Origin: Dehalococcoidia bacterium
GTDB lineage: Bacteria > Chloroflexota > Dehalococcoidia > E44-bin15
Length of the DNA: 9,214 nucleotides
Reading direction: 5' to 3'
Assembly (NCBI GenBank): GCA_023129355.1
Contig: JAGMCC010000039.1
Span: 1-9,214, forward strand
A program made the position numbers and the translations under genes. The notes beneath the pieces are model-generated. The model had not been told where the DNA came from. It saw nothing but the letters and a program-made list of their open reading frames with translations, and did no database searches. Shown here one piece after another: positions 1 through 6,929 of this stretch. Numbering within the stretch: the first letter of the stretch is position 1; every line of letters begins with the position of its first letter.

Positions 1-381
1 ATTATGCACAAAAAGCATATTGGGCGCGAAATCCTCAATTACCGCAGCCAACTGCCGTTTCAACTCCAGACGAGAGGTATTAAAAGCACTCCTAAGTTTG
101 GTCTCGCTGGCAAAGTCTGCTATTCCACGGTCGAAAAGATTCCTCACCATAGTCACCACTGCTTCGCTGTCGAACTCTAATGCAGGTATTTGAAAGTCGG
201 CCCAATCGTATGCTGAGCAAACCGCTACATTATGGCCCATTGCTTCCAGGAGATCTCGACGTTTCGCCATCTCCAAAGAAACACCGTCTGTGCCCGCCGA
301 ATCCAGCGGATCCACACTTGCTTGCTTTTCCGTTATTCTTCTAGCCGGAGCGGAGCGAAAATGAATAAAAAGCACTCTCAT
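1..381 (-). CDS. GT4-like glycosyltransferase, N-terminal part (cut by window edge)
   Basis: The reading frame is open from an ATG at 381 down to the window edge, giving the first 127 residues of a longer protein. It begins MRVLFIHFR, a first beta-strand typical of GT-B fold glycosyltransferases. A DGVSLEMAK segment follows at residues 32-40, and then a helix and strand (RRDLLEAMGHNVAVCS, 41-56) of the kind seen in the acceptor-binding domain of GT4 enzymes. The visible part ends in a strand (NMLFVHN). The start is supported by GAGGG about 6 nt upstream of the ATG. Sugar donor and acceptor cannot be read, because the donor-binding C-terminal domain lies outside the window. It follows another GT4-like gene on the same strand after a gap of about 340 bp, so the two may act in one glycan or glycoside pathway (inference). 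Confidence 0.72.
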   Translation of the reverse strand, partial: MRVLFIHFRSAPARRITEKQASVDPLDSAGTDGVSLEMAKRRDLLEAMGHNVAVCSAYDWADFQIPALEFDSEAVVTMVRNLFDRGIADFASETKLRSAFNTSRLELKRQLAAVIEDFAPNMLFVHN

Positions 382-725
382 CAGAGTCCCTCATTCTGAT
401 CAGCGTCTGCTACTATTTCGTTTCTTAGTATAAACCTTCTTGTGTGTTGGAGCGAGGCGTTTTCCCTATAGCGGTAGAATCAGCTACGCAGGAAATTTAA
501 GGAAAATAGCGAAGAATATGATTTGAAGTTATCACTCCTATGAAAGAGAAAAGCCGAGTCCTTGAACTCTATGCCACCATCCATATATCTACCACACATA
601 TAAGGATGCCTTTAGCAGCATCACGGAAGCAATAGGACATGAGTATGACTTTCACCAAGGATACCGGCTATAAAAAGATGTAATTCTGAATGATGCTGAA
701 ACCCGTAAGCACCTGAAAGAAGGTC
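382..725. other. Spacer between two glycosyltransferase genes
   Basis: No intact gene is visible in this stretch. It should hold any promoter for the minus-strand gene starting at 381, but no convincing -35/-10 pair stands out; a TATACT lies at about 428-433 without a good -35. The right half contains the plus-strand coding remnant described separately. There is no clear terminator with a T tract. Confidence 0.4.
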
Positions 726-760
726 TCACCCAATACCGTGGAGGGAGACCCTACTTCTAG
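566..760 (+). pseudogene. Unidentified coding remnant with an in-frame stop
   Basis: Between the two minus-strand glycosyltransferases one plus-strand frame reads like protein. It includes HPYIYHTYKDAFSSITEAIG, then HEYDFHQGYRL, a TAA stop at 668-670, and continues in the same frame as KDVILNDAETRKHLKEG and LTQYRGGRPYF before a TAG at 758-760. The composition, with mixed charged and aromatic residues on both sides of the stop, suggests the C-terminus of a gene that has decayed. A nearby ATG at 540 (MKEKSRVLELYA) is in a different frame and could be the same gene before a frameshift. The 3' end overlaps the end of the adjacent minus-strand gene by 35 bp. I do not recognise the family, and chance coding appearance is possible over so short a stretch. 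Confidence 0.28.
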
Positions 761-2054
761 ACGAAAGAGGGCTCTTTCCCGGTGACATCACTACCGGTGA
801 AAAGGGCAATTTTGGAGCCAAGCGCTGAAACCTTGAGCGGCAGAGTTGCTCTGCCAGTTCAAAGTGCTTCAAGGCCTGAGTTCTCCATGAGAACTCCTCG
901 GCATATCTGACCGCTCTCTCTGACATTTCGTTCCTGAGCCCGGGGTCCAGTATAAGCCATTTAATCCCGTCAATTAGGCGGCCAAAGTCGGGCGATGCCA
1001 ACCCACCGGCCATTTTCACCGTTTCGCCAACACCCTCCATGTCCCGGCATGCGATGGTAGCCCCAGTGCCTAATGAATGAGCTATTATTCCGCTCTGAGT
1101 ACAGTCGCTCGGCCAGTATAAATGGATATCCAAAGCTCTTAACATGACAGGAAGTAGATCCCCTGGCAGATAAGTCTCTAAAAAGAAATGCCCTGCATTG
1201 CGGTACCTCGCCCTTAGTACCGCAGTATACCTACTGTCGGCTTTATTGTCAGTTTGCCGCAAGAAGCCAACATAGACCGCAGCAATCCTTCTTCCAGGCA
1301 TCATCTCGTGCAGCACATCACAGGCATTAAAGAGGGGTGCTATCCCTTTGCTGCGTGTAATGAATCCAGTCCCACCAATTAGCATCGCCTCCGGGTCAAG
1401 GAAAACGCCTTCCTGCCTCAACTTGCCTTTGCTTGCTTGATCCAATCCGGATTCGCCTATCAAGAATTCATGAATTCTCCTCTTGGATTCCAATCGGCTC
1501 ATTCGGGCTATTTTTCGATAGAGATGAGTACCGTGCCTTAGCACATGCACCTTCTCACGGTACTCCGGGAAGGCTCGAGTGACTGCCTGATAGACACCCT
1601 CACTGAACACCGTGATCGCATCTATTTGTGGCAGTAGCAATCGCAGGAATGAGTGCTCCCGCAACCGCAACCCGTAGATCGTTTCACCGCTCTGAAAGTG
1701 AAGTGAGTGCGGGCTTACCACCTTGATGTGGTCCAAGTCTCTAAGCATGTTAACGAATCTGACATCATCTTGCCATATACCAAATTCGTGTTGAAACCAG
1801 AGGACTTCGTCATCATAGTGTCTCATTCCCTTCAAGATGGAATCGGCAGAGAAATCATCGCGGCTAGGTATGCAGTAACAGACGGGGTCGGTTAGCGAGA
1901 CTTGATCGTTGCTAAGCGGTACTCCGTACTGGTCCAGATTGAAAGACAGCACAGCCCATGTGCCAGGCAGGCTTTCCCTGGTGATGAAGTCAGCGTAAGT
2001 CGCGATCCCGCAGATTATAGGCTTATATGGTGTAACGAAGGTAACGAACGCCAT
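726..2054 (-). CDS. GT4-like glycosyltransferase, 442 aa
   Basis: A complete GT-B glycosyltransferase. The N-terminal domain starts with FVTPYKPIICGIATYADFI (residues 5-23). This resembles the Gly-rich first loop of GT4 enzymes. WFQHEFGIW (86-94) matches the QHEFG strand common in this group, followed by SPHSLHF (114-120), IDAITVFSEG (144-153) and VHVLRHGTH (169-177) at the end of the first domain. The second domain opens with LIGGTGFITRSKGI (225-238). The donor-binding region reads SGIIAHSLGTGATIACRD (321-338), where the usual GT4 E-x7-E pair is not obvious. The nucleotide sugar therefore cannot be guessed, and the active site may be non-standard. The ATG at 2054 has GGAAGGGG about 5 nt upstream. 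The gene lies 136 bp downstream of an MscS-like channel gene, and whether they are cotranscribed is unclear. Confidence 0.82.
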   Translation of the reverse strand: MAFVTFVTPYKPIICGIATYADFITRESLPGTWAVLSFNLDQYGVPLSNDQVSLTDPVCYCIPSRDDFSADSILKGMRHYDDEVLWFQHEFGIWQDDVRFVNMLRDLDHIKVVSPHSLHFQSGETIYGLRLREHSFLRLLLPQIDAITVFSEGVYQAVTRAFPEYREKVHVLRHGTHLYRKIARMSRLESKRRIHEFLIGESGLDQASKGKLRQEGVFLDPEAMLIGGTGFITRSKGIAPLFNACDVLHEMMPGRRIAAVYVGFLRQTDNKADSRYTAVLRARYRNAGHFFLETYLPGDLLPVMLRALDIHLYWPSDCTQSGIIAHSLGTGATIACRDMEGVGETVKMAGGLASPDFGRLIDGIKWLILDPGLRNEMSERAVRYAEEFSWRTQALKHFELAEQLCRSRFQRLAPKLPFSPVVMSPGKSPLSSRSRVSLHGIG

Positions 2055-2146
2055 CTAACCCCTTCCTAACAATGGCAATGCCATATAATAGTTCTATATC
2101 TTTGGCCCATCATCCATCCCATTTTTACTGACTTAAAAAATCAATT

Positions 2147-2158
2147 TACTAATTAGTA
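2147..2158. repeat. 12-bp perfect palindrome TACTAATTAGTA
   Basis: The spacer between the MscS-like gene and the glycosyltransferase contains TACTAATTAGTA, a perfect 12-bp palindrome with no spacer in AT-rich surroundings. Its place about 93 bp upstream of the glycosyltransferase start on the minus strand would suit a regulator site. A chance palindrome in AT-rich DNA is also plausible. No T tract follows, so a terminator is unlikely. Confidence 0.3.
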
Positions 2159-2190
2159 TTCGACTCCTGTCATTTCTTCCCTGCTATGAC

Positions 2191-2997
2191 CTATGCCAGC
2201 TTAATGTCAGGCCTGCCACTAACCTCTTTTAAAAACTGCAGCAATATCTTACTCCTCAGAGCATTGCGACCTCTCAGTGGCGCTACAAACTTACCCTTAA
2301 TCCAGATATGCGTCGGTTCAATATAAACCTGCACCCTCGACCCAGAAATCGCTTCTTTGAGGAACTTGGGGTAGTCCTTCCTAAACGTCTTGCGCGCTTC
2401 CCTAATGCATGCCTTGTCCTGCTTTTTTAGAATATTGTCTAGAAGCTCGCTGGCCGCCTCCGCATCACTGTCCGTTGTTATGGGGATGCGAACCTCGTCA
2501 AACATGTAGTCAGAGGAGAGGGTCTCGTCACGTATCGAATAATCCTTGGAGTAATTCAACACTGGCTGGTCTAAAATAACCAGGTTGGGCACATGCAGCA
2601 ATCTGCCGGTGAGTTCACCCCCTAACTTCTCGTCCTCTCCCACCTCTTCGAGTGTTGTATGCAGCAGCCCCACTCTTCTCACATCGCCCTTTATGTTTCC
2701 CAAGCGAATCCTATCCCCAAGGTCATAAATTCGGGTAAAGTTGATATAGAAGTAGGCAAAAAAACTGGCTATATACTTCTGAAGGGCCAGCGCCAGCCCT
2801 ATTGCGATAATAGGAATATATACAGCTACCTCAGGCACATATAAAGCGGCTACTACTATAGATGCTATCAGTGTTATAACAACTACAAAGGTTACAGTTA
2901 CAGTGAGCCACCTCAAGTTATATGGCTGCTTTATAACCTGAGGAGATTCCTCTCCTTCCGAATATTTTTCGTTCACTGAAGGCGCACTAAGACTCAT
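2191..2997 (-). CDS. Small MscS-family mechanosensitive channel-like membrane protein
   Basis: The protein has 268 residues. After a polar N-terminus come two hydrophobic segments at about 30-53 and 57-73, the second running on as LALALQKYIASFFAYFYINF. This corresponds to the pore-lining helix and the start of the MscS beta domain. The beta domain is recognisable as YDLGDRIRLGNIKGDVRRVG (91-110), LLHTTLEEVG and GRLLHVPNLV (131-140), ending in PVLNYS. This is the usual MscS order of GD-x-I, a G-x-V-x-x-I/V-G strand, and a VPN strand. Classical MscS has three transmembrane helices, so this is a short two-helix version. I choose the ATG at 2997 over the GTG at 3003: GGAG lies 7 nt before the ATG but only about 1 nt before the GTG. 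Family members release solutes on hypo-osmotic shock, which fits the nearby trehalose synthase gene. Confidence 0.82.
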   Translation of the reverse strand: MSLSAPSVNEKYSEGEESPQVIKQPYNLRWLTVTVTFVVVITLIASIVVAALYVPEVAVYIPIIAIGLALALQKYIASFFAYFYINFTRIYDLGDRIRLGNIKGDVRRVGLLHTTLEEVGEDEKLGGELTGRLLHVPNLVILDQPVLNYSKDYSIRDETLSSDYMFDEVRIPITTDSDAEAASELLDNILKKQDKACIREARKTFRKDYPKFLKEAISGSRVQVYIEPTHIWIKGKFVAPLRGRNALRSKILLQFLKEVSGRPDIKLA

Positions 2998-3108
2998 GAT
3001 CACACTCCTATAACTTCAACCTGAGCTAGCCCAGCCTCGTCTCGCCCTTATAGTGTCTAGAGCAATGAAAATGAATACTATTGAGAAAGGATCTTACGCT
3101 ACAACTTC

Positions 3109-3374
3109 TTATTTGGACTCTTTGACTGGCTTGGATTCTGTCCCATCATCTGAAGGTCTATCCCCATTATTTCTATCAGTTGACGGGTTTATTTCTGTAT
3201 TTACGTTGTCCGTCACATAGAACCCAGACCCTTGAATAAGATGGACACCGGACAGAAAACGCGGCGAGCCTCGCCCTGGCATAATGGACAGCTTACACCC
3301 GAGTTTTTTCCAAACCGCCTCTTCAATTCGAACCCCGATGTGCAGTCCTTACACTCATACTCATAAATTGGCAT
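3109..3374 (-). pseudogene. FmdB-type zinc ribbon gene broken by a one-base frameshift
   Basis: From the ATG at 3374 the frame reads MPIYEYECKDC, then FELKRRFG, CPLCQGEARRVF and CPVSILFKG. This is the hallmark start of the FmdB-family small zinc ribbon proteins, with two CxxC knuckles (C8/C11 and C29/C32) for one zinc ion. At 3228-3230 the frame runs into LGSM and a TGA at 3213-3215. Shifting by one base restores the family's conserved continuation SGFYVTD, then an acidic/polar tail ending SKPVKESK and a TAA at 3109-3111. The sequence AAGGGTCTGGG looks like AAGGGTTCTGGG with one T lost. Without the shift the product is 53 aa; restored it would be 88 aa, a normal family length. A weak SD (AAGGTG) precedes the ATG. 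The function of the family is not well defined; a regulatory role has been suggested for some members. An assembly error is a real alternative to decay. Confidence 0.8.
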
Positions 3375-3403
3375 CAACACCTTCAGGTTATCTGCCTTGT
3401 TTT

Positions 3404-3544
3404 TCAGCTTAGTTTCCAGCCGGTCTTCTCCTTAACCTCTTTGAGCTTCCTTTTACTTCTCTCCACCACATTATGTACTTCGCGGTTGATCACCGGTGAT
3501 ACGAGGAGCAGTGCTATCTGGTTATTATGGTGCCACACCAGCAC
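3404..3544 (-). CDS. Possible small hypothetical protein, 46 aa
   Basis: This is a doubtful small frame starting from a GTG at 3544. It reads VLVWHHNNQIALLLVSPVIN and then a strongly basic/acidic helix, REVHNVVERSKRKLKEVKEK, before TGWKLS and a TGA. The hydrophobic strand followed by a charged amphipathic helix looks protein-like. It ends 30 nt before the FmdB-type start, so it would fit the series. Against it are the absence of a clear SD and the stop just upstream in frame. A one-base shift near its end would continue the charged helix as DRLETKLKNKADNLKVL straight into the FmdB start, so this stretch may be part of the same decay or sequence error. Family not recognised. Confidence 0.25.
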   Translation of the reverse strand: MLVWHHNNQIALLLVSPVINREVHNVVERSKRKLKEVKEKTGWKLS

Positions 3545-3632
3545 ATTGCTACCACTATATTCTATTCAGTATCCCTCCTTTCCTTTTCCCTAGTGAGCCT
3601 TACCCCTCCCGATACCTTCTGACTACTATCCA

Positions 3633-3878
3633 TTACTCCAACTTCTGCTTTCCTGCAAGGGCAACCGATCCTTTAGGAGGTGAGTCCTCCTTCTTCTCAG
3701 GCTTTTTAGGCTTGAACTCACCGTACAAAGTGATTGTGCCAACAACAAACGGTGGCATATGAGACGCCAATACATGCTTCTCCCAGCAGTAGCCGTGGAT
3801 GAGCGCTTTGCAATAACATTTAAACACTGCTCGCCCCGGATATAGATGTAAAGGACTGCCACAAAAGCTACAGTTCAT
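3633..3878 (-). CDS. Small Cys/His-rich zinc-binding protein, 81 aa
   Basis: The protein starts with MNCSFCG and has a compact cluster of possible metal ligands: C3 and C6 (CxxC), C21 and C23 (CxC), H28, C31, H35 and H40. The core reads FKCYCKALIHGYCWEKHVLA. This pattern is enough for two zinc sites and resembles cross-braced or treble-clef fingers of the AN1/B-box kind in spacing, though I cannot assign it to a family. After residue 50 the chain turns Lys/Pro-rich and polar (GEFKPKKPEKKEDSPPKG), probably disordered. The ATG at 3878 follows AAGGTG about 9 nt upstream. The gene lies 38 bp after the debranching-enzyme fragment and upstream of a second zinc ribbon gene, so two small metal-binding proteins sit close together. 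Role unknown; nucleic-acid or protein binding is a guess. Confidence 0.6.
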   Translation of the reverse strand: MNCSFCGSPLHLYPGRAVFKCYCKALIHGYCWEKHVLASHMPPFVVGTITLYGEFKPKKPEKKEDSPPKGSVALAGKQKLE

Positions 3879-3916
3879 AAGCTATCACCTTCTTTCCGTC
3901 GGCAAATTGAAGTCCT

Positions 3917-4687
3917 TCACCACTTCCATTTCTTAATCAGTGATATCTTAACGCCGCGCCTGGCTATGACAGAAACTATTGTTCTGTCCTTGCGTCTCTC
4001 GTAGAGCAGATCCACAGAGCTGCCGCCTACCCGTAGCCCTCTCACTTCTACTTCCTCCAGCCACTGAGGAAGCCTCGGCCTGACAATACTCAGTTCATTT
4101 TTCAAGGCATTTGGAGCGAGCCCCAAGATAGCCTGGATAAGCAAAGGAAAGTTCCCCGCCGCCCATGCCTGGGGTCGACAGGCGACCGGGTAGCGCACGG
4201 GCAAGTTATAGGCACTGCGTGGAGCGCCACGGAAGAGCTCGGGCATTCGATAGTAGTCGAAGCCATGGCAGCAATCGTAGAGAGCAGTAGCTAGCTCATT
4301 AAGCTCCTCCTCGAAACCGTACCTTTTCAAGCCTATGCCAACAAGCGAATTGTCGTGGTGCCAAACACTCCCCAGATGGTAGCCCAGAGGATTGTAGCGT
4401 GCTGCTCGGCTACTCAACGTTCTTATGCCCCAACCGGAGAACATGTCGTTCGAGAAGAGTCGCTCCAGTACCTTGGGCGGCTTGTCTTTGTCCACTATCC
4501 CTGCCCATAGACAGTTACCTAGGTTTGAGGTTATGCTCGTAGCAGGTTCCTTGTTGGCTCCCAAGGCTAACGCGTAGAATTCCTCATCTTCCAGCCAGAA
4601 ATCCCGGTTAAACCTAGTCTTAAGAGCAGTAGCCTCACGCCGCAGCCTACGGGCCAGGTGTTCTTCATCGTCAGCCCTTAGAAACAA
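3917..4687 (-). pseudogene. C-terminal fragment of a debranching-type (amylo-alpha-1,6-glucosidase-like) glycosidase
   Basis: These 256 residues match the C-terminal part of bacterial proteins annotated as amylo-alpha-1,6-glucosidase, which have an (alpha/alpha)6-barrel catalytic domain. Visible landmarks are RFNRDFW and FYALAL near the start, SNLGNCLWAGI, FSGWGIRTLSS (84-94), YHLGSVWHHDNSL (103-115), MPELFRG (148-154) and PVACRPQAWAAGNFPLL (169-185), then a C-terminal beta-domain. Full-length relatives are about 700 aa, so roughly the first two-thirds are missing. That part includes the N-terminal domain and half of the barrel. The frame is closed by a TAA immediately before the only candidate start, a TTG at 4687 with just a weak GGAAG upstream. 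DNA farther upstream encodes other genes, so the 5' part is lost, not merely frameshifted. It is unlikely to be active alone. Confidence 0.75.
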
Positions 4688-4703
4688 TTACTTCCGGCTG
4701 CGG

Positions 4704-4796
4704 CTACTTTTTCGAAGACTTGGACTGCTGCGGCCGAGAAGGCAGCTTGGCCGCTTGAGCCTTGCCCTTCTTATTTTTACCCTTCTTCTTAGCCAT
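4704..4796 (-). CDS. Lysine-rich 30-residue peptide
   Basis: A tiny frame from an ATG at 4796 encodes MAKKKGKNKKGKAQAAKL followed by PSRPQQSKSSKK and a TAG. It has one of the best ribosome binding sites in the window, AAGGAGGT with 5 nt to the ATG. That is the main reason to take it as real. About 12 of 30 residues are lysine and none is acidic, so the product should be strongly basic and disordered, perhaps binding nucleic acid or the ribosome (inference). It starts 11 nt after the stop of the HhH protein and ends 16 nt before the debranching fragment, so it is embedded in the series. It could also be the surviving N-terminus of a larger gene lost in the deletion that removed the start of the debranching enzyme. 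Family not recognised. Confidence 0.5.
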   Translation of the reverse strand: MAKKKGKNKKGKAQAAKLPSRPQQSKSSKK

Positions 4797-4807
4797 CTTC
4801 GACCTCC

Positions 4808-5578
4808 TTATACTTTCTCTGACTGGCACTTAGGCTTGACAGGACAGAGGTGACACCTTTTCTTGCGGCAGTAGTTTTTGCCAAGCCTCACTAGAGCAGC
4901 TTCGAAATCCGAGAACCTTCCTTCACCCTGTTCGCTTGCTTCCCACATCGTTCTTAGCTCCTCAAGAGCTGATAGTGCATCCGTTGCCGAGATCAACCCC
5001 AGGCTCTCAGCTGCCAAAAGCTCAGGCTCGCACAATAGTGGTTCTGCCTTCTCCCAAAGGTCTCTTAACTCCCTTAAAAATATATTTACCGTTACCGGAC
5101 CGATACCTCTCGCCAGCCCCTGAAGCTTATCTTCGAGATCTCTTTCGTCTTTGGCAGAGAAGTGCAGTAGATTGAGGTCGCCTTTGTATTTCTCCTTAAT
5201 GGCACCCATAACCTCTAAGAGCTTGGTGGCAGTCTTGGAGTCGTATCTCACGTAGCCGCCTTGGTCCAGAATACCCACTAGGCCCTGCCAGCCAGTTTCT
5301 AAAATGGCATCGGGTGAGAGTACACCCTTCTTTTCAAATTCCTTATAGGTGTCCATAGCAATGCTCTCACCGATCCTTGCGCCAAAGAGCACCGAAGCTA
5401 GAAACCACTTGAAGATCTCGTCTGGCTCCATGATCGCGAGGTTGATGCCTAGATTTGAAGCATACCCACCACCTAGTTCCTTAACCAACCTTGCACAAAG
5501 GTGTTGTTCCACCATTTCACCAGAGTTAGTAGCGCTCGCCGAAGTCTCGTTGCAATGATTCAGCACCATGATCTTCAT
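4808..5578 (-). CDS. Helix-hairpin-helix / iron-sulfur protein related to endonuclease III
   Basis: An alpha-helical protein related to the HhH-GPD superfamily of base-excision DNA glycosylases. With the ATG at 5578 it has 256 residues. FKWFLASVLFGARIGESIA (56-74) corresponds to the first helical domain. LQGLARGIGPVTVNIFLREL (152-171) is a helix-hairpin-helix with the G-I-G turn. The C-terminus carries four cysteines, C237, C242, C245 and C251, spaced C-x4-C-x2-C-x5-C; endonuclease III has C-x6-C-x2-C-x5-C around its [4Fe-4S] cluster. The lysine and aspartate that do catalysis in endonuclease III are not evident at the expected places, so glycosylase activity is uncertain and DNA binding is the safer guess. 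An upstream ATG at 5659 would overlap treT by 56 bp. I prefer 5578, about 25 nt after the treT stop, although its SD is poor. Confidence 0.7.
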   Translation of the reverse strand: MKIMVLNHCNETSASATNSGEMVEQHLCARLVKELGGGYASNLGINLAIMEPDEIFKWFLASVLFGARIGESIAMDTYKEFEKKGVLSPDAILETGWQGLVGILDQGGYVRYDSKTATKLLEVMGAIKEKYKGDLNLLHFSAKDERDLEDKLQGLARGIGPVTVNIFLRELRDLWEKAEPLLCEPELLAAESLGLISATDALSALEELRTMWEASEQGEGRFSDFEAALVRLGKNYCRKKRCHLCPVKPKCQSEKV

Positions 5579-5603
5579 TTCCGCTCGCTTCAGGCCTTTG
5601 CCC

Positions 5604-6929
5604 TCAAGAGATTGCCAGAGTAAGTCTCTCCTTATCATGTGCTGGCACGCTTGCCCCAAAGTCGGCTTTCTCCGCTACCAGCGAAGCATAGAGGGAGAGG
5701 TGGTCCCGCAGCAACCTCGGAATAAGGAACTTGCGCCTGACAGACTCCCTACCAGCCCGTCCCATTCTTTTAGCCAAATCAGGGTTCTGCAGCAGCGTGA
5801 TAATTCTGGCTGCACAGTCTTCTGGACTACTTACCAGAAAACCGGTATCGCCATCGCGAATCTGGAGTCTTATGCCGCCGCAATTGCCTCCGACAACAGG
5901 CGTCCCTTTCCACATGGCCTCGGCTACAGTTAAACCGAAGCCCTCTCTAATCGACTTCTGTATCACAACGCTGGCAGCTTGCTGGAGAGCACCTACCTCG
6001 AAGGCACCGACCGCTATTTCGCTCAGGTTGGAAAGTACGTGAATGTCCTCGTCCTCGCCTGCATAGTGAAGTGTACGCTGGCAGTACTCCCATCCCTCAG
6101 GGTCATCATTTGCCATGACACCGGCTATTACCAGTTGCAGCTCGGGCACCTCTTCCTTCACCTCCCGGTAGACATCTATTACACCTAGTGGGTCCTTCCA
6201 CGGGTCAAACCTGGAGACCTGACAAACTATAGGCCGGGTCGGATCGATCCCACATTGCAGTAGGACCCCCTTAACTATGTCAGGGCTCACCTTTCTATTC
6301 TTCGAGCTAAGGGGATCTATGGCTGGCAAAATGGTGAAAACCGGAGGCCCTCCGCTTAAGTCCCCGTTCACATACTCCTTCCTGGTGAAAATTGCACCCT
6401 GATAAAGCCTTACGAATGGTAGTATAAAATCCCAAACCTCCGGTCTGGCGTTGCTGGTGTCGAGGTGGCATCGCCACAGCCAGGTGCCCGCGGGGCGATG
6501 GCCATTCCGGCGCAGCACCCCTTCAAGGAGCCCGGCTGGCTGGGGATCATGCACAATGACAAAATCGTAGGACTCAGCGAAGAGTTCGGCATTAATGTCA
6601 TTGTAGATCAGCCAGGTCCGCTCCATGTCCGCAGTCCAATCTATTGCCATCCCCTGCAGGCTGTTGTGCATGGCCTTGGTAACGCTGAAGAACTCCACGC
6701 TACCCGTGATGACCCGCCATTCGGCAGCAAGTCCAACATCGTTCATCAAAGGAACCAGCGCGCTCAGCATTTCAGCTACGCCGCCACCGAAGGGGGTAGC
6801 ATTGATGTTGAGCACCCTTGCGCCGCGCAAGGGCTCAGCCAGCGCTCTTAGCTCCTGAATTGGCTCATCCCCGACGATCGGTCGGTAGTCTTCCAGAGCC
6901 TTAGCGACGGTGACAACGGGTTCAAGCAT
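5604..6929 (-). CDS. treT: Trehalose synthase of the TreT type (GT4)
   Basis: The 441-residue protein matches trehalose glycosyltransferring synthases, which make trehalose reversibly from a nucleoside-diphosphate glucose and glucose. The signature N-terminal block is NINATPFGGGVAEMLSAL (41-58), followed by WRVITGSVEFFSVTKAMHN (71-89). HDPQPAGLL (127-135) and WRCHLDTS (152-159) follow in the acceptor domain. In the donor domain, VSRFDPWKDPLGVID (238-252) supplies the Arg and Lys that bind the nucleotide sugar phosphates. SIREGFGLTVAEAMWKGTPV (326-345) holds the GT4 E-x7-E pair at E329 and E337. Length is close to normal for TreT. The ATG at 6929 overlaps the preceding gene's stop (ATGCTTGA) and has GGGGAGG upstream, so translation is probably coupled. 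GT4 trehalose phosphorylases are close relatives and cannot be excluded. The cytoplasmic product would serve osmoprotection or carbon storage. Confidence 0.85.
   Translation of the reverse strand: MLEPVVTVAKALEDYRPIVGDEPIQELRALAEPLRGARVLNINATPFGGGVAEMLSALVPLMNDVGLAAEWRVITGSVEFFSVTKAMHNSLQGMAIDWTADMERTWLIYNDINAELFAESYDFVIVHDPQPAGLLEGVLRRNGHRPAGTWLWRCHLDTSNARPEVWDFILPFVRLYQGAIFTRKEYVNGDLSGGPPVFTILPAIDPLSSKNRKVSPDIVKGVLLQCGIDPTRPIVCQVSRFDPWKDPLGVIDVYREVKEEVPELQLVIAGVMANDDPEGWEYCQRTLHYAGEDEDIHVLSNLSEIAVGAFEVGALQQAASVVIQKSIREGFGLTVAEAMWKGTPVVGGNCGGIRLQIRDGDTGFLVSSPEDCAARIITLLQNPDLAKRMGRAGRESVRRKFLIPRLLRDHLSLYASLVAEKADFGASVPAHDKERLTLAIS

Noticed and set aside
722..750. GGTCTC...GAGACC inverted repeat as a terminator of the glycosyltransferase gene
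   Set aside because: Only 6-bp arms with a 17-nt loop, overlapping the stop codon, and no T tract.
1707..1895. Plus-strand frame of 62 codons inside the glycosyltransferase gene
   Set aside because: It lies wholly within a well-supported minus-strand gene and resembles no protein.
2998..3003. GTG at 3003 as start of the MscS-like gene
   Set aside because: It leaves about 1 nt between GGAG and the start codon; the ATG at 2997 has normal spacing.
3496..3762. Plus-strand frame of 88 codons
   Set aside because: It is antisense to the Cys/His protein at its 3' half, and its composition is not convincing.
5579..5659. Upstream ATG at 5659 as start of the HhH protein
   Set aside because: It would overlap treT by 56 bp and adds residues with no family features; kept only as an alternative.
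5568..6042. Overlapping plus-strand frames opposite the treT 3' end
   Set aside because: Shadows of the treT coding strand; the minus-strand protein has full GT4 motifs.
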